5,862 bases of DNA from Planctomycetota bacterium (lineage in GTDB: Bacteria > Planctomycetota > Phycisphaerae > Sedimentisphaerales > Anaerohalosphaeraceae), in NCBI GenBank assembly GCA_003644215.1, contig QNBU01000078.1, forward strand, positions 1 through 5,862, in the 5' to 3' direction. The stretch's first letter is position 1. Each line of letters begins with the position of its first letter. Of the stretch, positions 1 through 4,636 are shown one piece after another. Under the pieces are notes generated by a model that saw nothing but the letters and a program-made list of their open reading frames with translations, did no database searches and was not told the origin of the DNA. The translations under genes were made by a program, and so were the position numbers.

Positions 1-329
1 AGTTGGGCGGGGTGGCGCTGGCCGCGGCGACGGCGATGGAGGCGAATCTACCGTGGATCATCGTTCGCAACAGCAAAAAAGACTACGGCACGAGCAAAAT
101 GGTCGAAGGCGTACTTAAAGAGGGCGATGTTGTCCTGCTGGTCGAGGATATTGCCACCACCGGCGGGCAGGTGCTGGAGGCGGCCAAGATCATCACCGAA
201 GCCGGGGCGACGATCAGCAAAATCGTCTGCGTGATCGACCGCAAGCAGGGCGGACGCGAAAATGTCGAAGCGGCCGGTCAGGTCTTTGACAGTATTATCA
301 CCAAAGACGATCTTGGCATTACAGATTAG
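1..329 (+). CDS. pyrE: Orotate phosphoribosyltransferase, C-terminal part (5' end outside window)
   Basis: This enzyme joins orotate and PRPP to make orotidine 5'-monophosphate in cytoplasmic de novo pyrimidine synthesis. About 108 residues are visible, roughly the C-terminal half of a family usually near 180-215 residues. Seen directly: the type I phosphoribosyltransferase PRPP-binding loop (VVLLVEDIATTGG, about residues 43-55 of the fragment) with its acidic pair E48-D49 and the TTGG turn. Before it lies a segment typical of OPRTs, LPWIIVRNSKKDYGT (residues 16-30), which carries the catalytic-loop lysines. After it come VIDRKQGG (78-85) and RENVE, also typical of PyrE. The frame is open from the first base of the window, so the leading TTG at position 3 is an internal Leu codon and not a start. 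The gene ends with TAG. It is separated by 233 nt from the envelope genes downstream and shows no functional link with them. The general family is secure; the exact name is very likely. Confidence 0.93.
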   Translation, partial: LGGVALAAATAMEANLPWIIVRNSKKDYGTSKMVEGVLKEGDVVLLVEDIATTGGQVLEAAKIITEAGATISKIVCVIDRKQGGRENVEAAGQVFDSIITKDDLGITD

Positions 330-351
330 CGATACCATCGTTGTAAGAGTT

Positions 352-365
352 CACACTTTAGTGTG
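352..365. repeat. Short inverted repeat after pyrE
   Basis: CACAC-TTTA-GTGTG forms a perfect 5-bp stem with a 4-nt loop, 23 nt after the pyrE stop. No T-run follows (next bases TCAGCG), so it is not a convincing intrinsic terminator. It could be a weak RNA 3'-end structure or a protein-binding site, or chance. Confidence 0.3.
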
Positions 366-436
366 TCAGCGAACAAGTTAACGCTTGAACTCCTACACAG
401 CTTGACCGTGCCAGCCGTTGCCGAAGCTAAAAAGCC

Positions 437-451
437 GCAACATTCGGTTGC
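437..451. promoter_or_regulatory. Inverted repeat overlapping the -35 box, possible operator
   Basis: GCAAC-ATTCG-GTTGC is a perfect 5-bp inverted repeat with a 5-nt spacer. Its right arm shares four bases with the proposed -35 hexamer TTGCAA (448-453) of the bamD promoter. A repressor or activator site at this position would make sense, but five-base arms can easily arise by chance and I recognise no known regulator motif. Confidence 0.2.
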
Positions 452-475
452 AAGTGGCCCTAACATCGATATAAT
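448..475 (+). promoter_or_regulatory. Candidate sigma-70-type promoter for bamD-lptE
   Basis: A perfect TATAAT (470-475) lies 16 nt after TTGCAA (448-453), which matches the -35 consensus at four of six positions. Transcription would begin near 482, leaving a leader of about 80 nt before the bamD start at 563. It lies in the only sizeable gap upstream of the bamD-lptE pair, which supports its role. It assumes a consensus like that of E. coli housekeeping sigma factor. Confidence 0.5.
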
Positions 476-550
476 ATGCGGTTTGGAAGAAATATGGACG
501 ACCAGCCATTATTTTGAGGGTTCCGTCTGGCGATATTTTAACTGTATTGT

Positions 551-557
551 AGGGAAG
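551..557 (+). promoter_or_regulatory. Ribosome binding site of the bamD-like gene
   Basis: AGGGAAG lies 5 nt before the ATG at 563 and fixes this start. The reading frame is open only back to 542 (TAA at 539-541) with no other start codon, so the N-terminus, including its lack of a cysteine, is well defined. Confidence 0.6.
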
Positions 558-562
558 CACTT

Positions 563-1627
563 ATGACTTCAGGGATCAGGAAGATTGGGATGGTTTTGGC
601 GGCGTTGTCAATTCTGACAGGCCTCGGCACGGCTAAAACCTACCATCTCAGCGGTGAAAACAACTGGCAGAATACAGCCGATACGCCCGAAGGTGAGTAT
701 TTGCTGGCTGTCTCGAAGATTAAGCAGCAGCTTTTGACCGGCACGAAATCCAATGTGGTCAAGGCGCTGGAGCAACTCAAAAGCGATTTTCCCAATATGG
801 CAGGTGCGGAAATACAGGCGTATTTAGATGCTGAAAAGCTGTATGCCCAAGCCAACTGGTACAAGGCCGCCGCCGCATACAAAAGGTTTATCGATGCCTG
901 GCCGATCAGTGTTTTGCAACCAGCGGCACTGGAGCGGATTTATTCGGTCGCAACCGCCTACCTGCAGGGACAAAAGCGTGTCTTTTTAGGTATTTTGCCA
1001 CTGCCGGCGTTTGATACGGGTGTTGAACTGATGCGGGATGTTACGGATCGTGCCGGAAACGCGCCGATTGCGCTGCGGTCGCTGACGACGCTGGCCGAAA
1101 ATCAGGAACGCAAAGAGAAATTTGTGGAGGCCTATTACACATGGCAGGAGATTGCCGACCGCTGGCCCACCGGCCAAACCCGGCAGAGGGCCGTGTTGCG
1201 GATGGCTCAATCCCTTCACGCTTCCTATGATGGTACTCCGTATGACGCGACGGTTCTGGCCAGCGCCCGTTCGTATTTTGAGGATTACAAAACGCGGTAT
1301 CCGCAGGATGCAGAACGGCTGGAAATCAACGAAACCATCACTCTGATCGCCGAGCAACTGGCCTACAAGGAATACGAAACGGGTTTTTACTACGAACGGA
1401 CGGGGCATTTGGATGCGGCAAACCGGTCGTATCATAAGGTGCTGGCCCAATGGCCCGACAGCAAGGCGGCACAAATGGCACAGGCACGACTGATGCCGGA
1501 TGCGGTTTCGCCGATTAAAATGAACCTGCGGCGACGAACTGTGACCGGAACAACAAAGTTTCTGGACAAGTGGTTTTATCTGGAACCGTTATTTAGCTCT
1601 AAAAACAAATCGGAATCCAAACAGTAG
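563..1627 (+). CDS. bamD: BamD-like outer-membrane assembly TPR protein, without lipobox
   Basis: Probable counterpart of BamD (YfiO), the TPR component of the BAM complex that folds beta-barrel proteins into the outer membrane from the periplasmic side. The 354 residues start with a hydrophobic signal (about 8-24) ending LTGLGTA-K. TPR-like helices follow: DAEKLYAQANWYKAAAAY (89-106) leading into YKRFIDAWP (106-114), then YYTWQEIADRWP (191-202) and ARSYFEDYKTRYPQDA (235-250). The closing segment 265-310 has YETGFYYERTGHLDAANRSY (271-290), KVLAQWPDS and KAAQMAQARL, very like the last repeat of BamD. The basic, TPR-free tail (about 316-354) is unfamiliar. Unlike E. coli BamD, which is a lipoprotein of about 245 residues, this protein has no cysteine at the end of the signal, so it would be cut by signal peptidase I or stay anchored by the signal. 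It is followed after 15 nt by the lptE-like gene, which supports an outer-membrane role. It could instead be a CpoB/YbgF-like or other periplasmic TPR protein. Confidence 0.75.
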   Translation: MTSGIRKIGMVLAALSILTGLGTAKTYHLSGENNWQNTADTPEGEYLLAVSKIKQQLLTGTKSNVVKALEQLKSDFPNMAGAEIQAYLDAEKLYAQANWYKAAAAYKRFIDAWPISVLQPAALERIYSVATAYLQGQKRVFLGILPLPAFDTGVELMRDVTDRAGNAPIALRSLTTLAENQERKEKFVEAYYTWQEIADRWPTGQTRQRAVLRMAQSLHASYDGTPYDATVLASARSYFEDYKTRYPQDAERLEINETITLIAEQLAYKEYETGFYYERTGHLDAANRSYHKVLAQWPDSKAAQMAQARLMPDAVSPIKMNLRRRTVTGTTKFLDKWFYLEPLFSSKNKSESKQ

Positions 1628-1642
1628 CGGGAAGCAATCGAT

Positions 1643-2152
1643 ATGAAAAAGACACTGTTATCAGTTATCGTTGTGTTCGGTGCGGCAACCCTGCTGCCGG
1701 TGGCTGGTTGTGGCGGCTATCAGAATAACTGGCTCTATCCTGAACAGGTGCAAACGGTGTATGTAGAAATGTTCGATACGACGAGCTTTCGCCGCGGGCA
1801 TGAGTTTGTGCTGACCGATGCGATTTGTAAACGCATTGAATCACAGACCCCTTACAAAATCGTTTCTGACAGGAATATCGCCGATTCGGTTCTCAGCGGC
1901 CAGCTGGGTATCCGCTCCAGTGTCTTGGCGACAGATCGCTATTCGGCCAAGCCGATCGAGCAGGAAACACTCGTCAATGTTCGGGTTACCTGGAAAGACC
2001 TGAAAACCGGGCGATTGCTGATTGATGGAGAAAAAGTTTACGCCTCAAGCAGCTATTCGGACCCGCTGGGGCAAACCTTCGAGTATTCGGTCAACCGGGC
2101 TGTAAATAAAGTGGCCGTCAGGGTAGTCGAACTAATGGAAACGCCTTGGTAA
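1643..2152 (+). CDS. lptE: LptE-like LPS-assembly lipoprotein
   Basis: LptE is an outer-membrane lipoprotein that plugs the LptD barrel and helps deliver LPS to the cell surface. The 169 residues begin with a typical lipoprotein signal: MKK, a hydrophobic stretch (4-20), and the lipobox VAGC with the lipidated Cys at 23, followed by GGY as in many LptE proteins (GCGY). The body fits the family: QTVYVEMFDTTSFRRGHEF (37-55) matches the usual 'I..VYVp.F.N.tfR.GlE' strand, followed by LTDAICKRIES, then YKIVSDRNIADSVLSGQL (71-88), then VNVRVTWKDLKTGRLL (111-126). The length is normal. The ATG is preceded by GGGAAG (1629-1634) at 8-nt spacing, and the gene starts 15 nt after the bamD-like stop, so the two are very likely one operon. 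Sequence conservation in this family is low, so the call rests on the lipobox, the motif order and the neighbour. Confidence 0.75.
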   Translation: MKKTLLSVIVVFGAATLLPVAGCGGYQNNWLYPEQVQTVYVEMFDTTSFRRGHEFVLTDAICKRIESQTPYKIVSDRNIADSVLSGQLGIRSSVLATDRYSAKPIEQETLVNVRVTWKDLKTGRLLIDGEKVYASSSYSDPLGQTFEYSVNRAVNKVAVRVVELMETPW

Positions 2153-2196
2153 GAGCGGTACGCGATAAACATTTGCAAACGAACCCATTTGAAGAG

Positions 2197-2216
2197 TCGG
2201 CTCTGAGTAAAGCCGA
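2197..2216. repeat. Inverted repeat between lptE and ftsH
   Basis: TCGGCT (2197-2202) and AGCCGA (2211-2216) form a perfect 6-bp stem with an 8-nt loop. A competing shorter stem, AGAG (2193-2196) with CTCT (2201-2204), overlaps its left arm. There is no T-run after either, so a terminator is not supported; transcription from lptE may read on into ftsH. Confidence 0.3.
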
Positions 2217-2231
2217 ATGGAACAAATCCTT

Positions 2232-2266
2232 AACTAAGAACTCAAAACTCAAAACTAAGAACTAAA
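2232..2266 (+). repeat. Tandem array of five 7-nt units (AACTMAR) before ftsH
   Basis: Five consecutive heptamers fit AACTMAR with no gaps: units 1 and 4 are AACTAAG, units 2 and 3 are AACTCAA, and unit 5 is AACTAAA. The array ends 3 nt before the ftsH ATG at 2270, so it covers the place where a Shine-Dalgarno sequence should be, and none is visible. Similar short heptanucleotide arrays (STRR sequences) are known from filamentous cyanobacteria; whether this is the same kind of repeat is not known. An unstructured A-rich leader may help translation without a Shine-Dalgarno. Confidence 0.85.
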
Positions 2267-2269
2267 AAT

Positions 2270-4312
2270 ATGACTAAAAAACAAATACCTCCTCAAAAAA
2301 AACCACTTAAACCCTCCGGTCCCAAGCCGCCGCTACCCAAATACAGCCGCGGACCGTTCAGTTGGCTGCTGATTGGATTGGCCGTTATGTTTGTTTTGAT
2401 GACACTCACAAAGATGAACCGTGTACAGCCGCTGAAGTATTCTGAGTTTGAGACCTATGTAGAGCAGCGCTATGTCCAGAGTGCGGAGTTAAATGAATCC
2501 GGGCGAAAGATCAAGGGGGAGCTTACAGACGCAGCGGTCGAGCTTCTAAATCAGGGCGATAAGGTGGTGGCAAAGGTTTATGAGGTAGGTTACGCCCCGG
2601 AGATGCTGCCGGAAAACTTCTCAACATGGCTCAAAGACAATGGCGTTGCCGAATATGACAGTACCGGTGAAAGCTGGGTACTGCCGTTGTTGGTCAATTT
2701 TCTACCGCTGATCCTGATCGTAGGACTCGTCTATTTCTTCTTTTTGCGGAACATGAAGGGTGGCGGGGGGATGCTGATGAACTTCGGTCGCAGCAAGCAC
2801 CGGATGCAGGGCAAAGAAGCCAAAATGACATTTGATGATGTCGCCGGAATCGAGGAGGCCAAGGACGAAGTCGCCGAGATTATCGAGTTCCTGAGAAATC
2901 CCAAAAAATTCAAAAAGCTTGGCGGACGCATTCCACGCGGTGTGTTGCTTGTTGGCCCTCCCGGTTGCGGCAAGACCCTGTTGGCCAAGGCGATTTCGGG
3001 CGAGGCGGATGTGCCGTTTTTCAGCATCGCGGGCAGTGATTTTGTGGAAATGTTTGTCGGCGTCGGCGCCAGCCGCGTACGCGATTTGTTCAAGCAGGCC
3101 AAAGAAAACTCACCCTGTATCATCTTTTTGGATGAAGTGGACGCAATCGGTAAAAAACGAGGCCCCGGTTTTGCCAGCGGCGGCCATGATGAACGGGAGC
3201 AGACGCTCAATGCGATTCTCGTGGAAATGGACGGGTTTGGTACAGACGATCAGGTTATTGTGATGGCCGCGACCAACCGCGGCGACATTCTCGACGGCGC
3301 ATTAACCCGTCCTGGGCGATTTGACCGACAGGTGGTCGTGCCGCTGCCCGATCTGAAAGGGCGGATGAAGATATTGCAGATTCACGCCAAAAAAGTCAAA
3401 TATGATCCGAATGTTGATTTTGAGCGAATGGCCCGTGGGACGCCGATGTTCAGCGGCGCCGAACTGGAAGCGCTCATCAATGAAGCCGCCATCAGCGCCA
3501 GTATGCAGGATAAGGATTTTGTGGAGATGGCTGACTTTGAGGAGGCCCGCGACAAGGTTCGCTGGGGCCGGGCCAAACGCAGCCGCCAAGTGGACGATCA
3601 GGATCGCACGATGACGGCCTATCATGAATCCGGACACGCACTGGTGCAGTCGATGCTGACTGATGCCGACCCGCTGCATAAGGTTAGCATTATCCCGCGC
3701 GGGCCGATGGGCGGCGCGACCTTTGCACTGCCGACAAAGGATCGGCTGTATTACTCAAAGAAATACTGTCTCGCGAATTTACAGGTCTGCTTTGGCGGGC
3801 GGGTGGCCGAGGCGTTGTTCTGCGATGATATTACCAGTGGGGCGCAGTCAGATATTCAGCAGGCCACCAACATCGCACGCGAAATGGTTACCGAATGGGG
3901 CATGGCCGAAGAACTGGGGCCGATTAAGTACTCCCCGGACACCGGGCCGGAGGCCTATTACAGTATGGGGCCGGAGTATTCGCAAAAAACCGCCGAGGCC
4001 ATTGACCGTGAGGTCAAGCGGTTGATCGATGACGCCTATGCAAAGGTTAAGGACTTAATCGAGTCCCAGAAAGACAAGGTGGAGGCATTGACCCAGGCAC
4101 TGCTGAAGTACGAGACATTGGATGCCGAAGATGTCAAACGAATCCTCGACGGCAAAACACTGGACAAGCCAACGGTGGCCGACCTGTTAAAGCTGGAACA
4201 GGAAAAAGCGGCAAAAAAGACCGCTGATGACGGCGACAATGCTCCCGCTGAGAACAGCGGTAACGACGACCATTCAGAGCAGAACGATTCGGATGAAGCA
4301 GATGATTCGTAG
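2270..4312 (+). CDS. ftsH: ATP-dependent inner-membrane zinc metalloprotease FtsH
   Basis: FtsH is a hexameric AAA+ protease in the inner membrane with its active domains in the cytoplasm. It removes misassembled membrane proteins and unstable regulators (in E. coli also LpxC, which sets LPS level). The 680 residues are complete. A Lys/Pro-rich cytoplasmic N-terminus (1-30) precedes TM1 (about 31-47), a periplasmic domain (48-136) and TM2 (about 137-160), followed by a glycine-rich linker KGGGGML. The AAA domain has Walker A GPPGCGKT (229-236), pore motif MFVGVG (261-266), Walker B IIFLDEVDAIG (284-294, D288-E289) and the second region of homology with arginine fingers R347 and R350. The protease domain has HESGH (452-456) and the probable third zinc ligand D528 in SGAQSD. 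A coiled-coil-like region (about 575-620) leads to an acidic, low-complexity tail (about 650-680). Odd points: Cys233 replaces the usual Thr of the P-loop, and the start has no visible Shine-Dalgarno. ATG 2270 is chosen because it opens the basic N-terminus just before TM1. Confidence 0.97.
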   Translation: MTKKQIPPQKKPLKPSGPKPPLPKYSRGPFSWLLIGLAVMFVLMTLTKMNRVQPLKYSEFETYVEQRYVQSAELNESGRKIKGELTDAAVELLNQGDKVVAKVYEVGYAPEMLPENFSTWLKDNGVAEYDSTGESWVLPLLVNFLPLILIVGLVYFFFLRNMKGGGGMLMNFGRSKHRMQGKEAKMTFDDVAGIEEAKDEVAEIIEFLRNPKKFKKLGGRIPRGVLLVGPPGCGKTLLAKAISGEADVPFFSIAGSDFVEMFVGVGASRVRDLFKQAKENSPCIIFLDEVDAIGKKRGPGFASGGHDEREQTLNAILVEMDGFGTDDQVIVMAATNRGDILDGALTRPGRFDRQVVVPLPDLKGRMKILQIHAKKVKYDPNVDFERMARGTPMFSGAELEALINEAAISASMQDKDFVEMADFEEARDKVRWGRAKRSRQVDDQDRTMTAYHESGHALVQSMLTDADPLHKVSIIPRGPMGGATFALPTKDRLYYSKKYCLANLQVCFGGRVAEALFCDDITSGAQSDIQQATNIAREMVTEWGMAEELGPIKYSPDTGPEAYYSMGPEYSQKTAEAIDREVKRLIDDAYAKVKDLIESQKDKVEALTQALLKYETLDAEDVKRILDGKTLDKPTVADLLKLEQEKAAKKTADDGDNAPAENSGNDDHSEQNDSDEADDS

Positions 4313-4319
4313 CATGATG

Positions 4320-4527
4320 AAGCCCGAAGGGCTTTAATATAATAGCCGGTGGTGATAACCGCCGGTATTGGGGTTCCCATGCACCTATTAGCCCTGAACA
4401 GGGCGAAACGGAACCGGAAGAGTGCGAAATATAGCAGAATATCTCGCCCCGTTGGGGCTTTGGATGATTAGGGGTATTCTCAACCGGGGGTTTCACCCCC
4501 GGCTACTGTATAACGAGCCTTCGGCTC
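4320..4527. repeat. Multi-palindrome intergenic element (at least six short stem-loops)
   Basis: The 324 nt from 4313 to 4636 hold no gene. Most of this gap is a chain of perfect or nearly perfect stem-loops: AAGCCC-GAA-GGGCTT (4320-4334); an 8-bp stem with two G-T pairs and loop TGATAA (4345-4366); GCCCT-GAAC-AGGGC (4391-4404); GCCCC-GTT-GGGGC (4446-4458); CCGGGGG-TTTCA-CCCCCGG (4484-4502); and GAGCC-TTC-GGCTC (4515-4527). A small TGGG-GTT-CCCA (4369-4379) lies between the second and third. The outermost two are alike in reverse orientation (loop GAA against TTC), so the block has crude inverted-repeat ends. None is followed by a real T-tract, although the fourth has CTTT. It begins 7 nt after the ftsH stop. 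It resembles an interspersed, multicopy extragenic repeat or a non-autonomous mobile element; it might also stabilise the ftsH mRNA 3' end. Short open frames across it are uneven in composition and are probably not genes. Confidence 0.7.
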
Positions 4528-4551
4528 TAACAATGAAAGCACCACGGTTTT

Positions 4552-4581
4552 TTGAACAAATGAATCTTTGGGGCGTATTAT
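4552..4581 (+). promoter_or_regulatory. Candidate promoter of the degP-like gene
   Basis: TTGAAC (4552-4557) and TATTAT (4576-4581; five of six consensus bases) are spaced 18 nt apart in an AT-rich stretch just after the palindrome element. Transcription would begin near 4588, about 50 nt before the GTG start at 4637. I see no CIRCE element and no clear heat-shock sigma-factor motif. Confidence 0.4.
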
Positions 4582-4621
4582 CTCAAAGTATTTTCTTTAC
4601 GAATTTTTACAAAAAAGACAC

Positions 4622-4630
4622 AGGAAAGGG
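4622..4630 (+). promoter_or_regulatory. Ribosome binding site deciding the GTG start of the degP-like gene
   Basis: AGGAAAGGG ends 6 nt before GTG at 4637. This choice gives a basic N-terminus (VKARNVFK) followed at once by a hydrophobic signal core. The next in-frame ATG (4688) would fall inside the signal core and remove most of it. Confidence 0.65.
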
Positions 4631-4636
4631 AAAATT

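Noticed and set aside
363..566. A 67-codon open frame starting with GTG, whose TGA overlaps the bamD ATG (ATGA).
   Set aside because: There is no good ribosome binding site before the GTG, the product resembles nothing I know, and the frame runs across the promoter candidate. The bamD-like gene has its own strong ribosome binding site, so coupling is not needed. The ATGA overlap is probably chance.
986..1474. A 162-codon open frame on the - strand inside the bamD-like gene.
   Set aside because: It is fully antisense to a frame with clear TPR signatures and signal peptide, and its product shows no recognisable motifs.
4320..4334. Intrinsic terminator of ftsH at the first stem-loop.
   Set aside because: The 6-bp stem is followed by TAATATAATAG and not by a T-run. 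It fits better as the first unit of the palindrome chain, although weak termination cannot be excluded.
4338..4343. A perfect TATAAT just after ftsH as a promoter.
   Set aside because: No -35-like hexamer lies at suitable distance upstream, and it falls between two palindromes about 300 nt before degP.
4036..4496. Open frames on the - strand across the ftsH end and the palindrome element.
   Set aside because: They are antisense to well-supported ftsH coding sequence or lie in palindromes, lack ribosome binding sites, and give compositions rich in Ser, Pro and Arg as expected of shadows.
4320..4527. CRISPR array.
   Set aside because: The stem-loops differ in sequence and spacing, and there is no constant direct repeat with spacers of even length.
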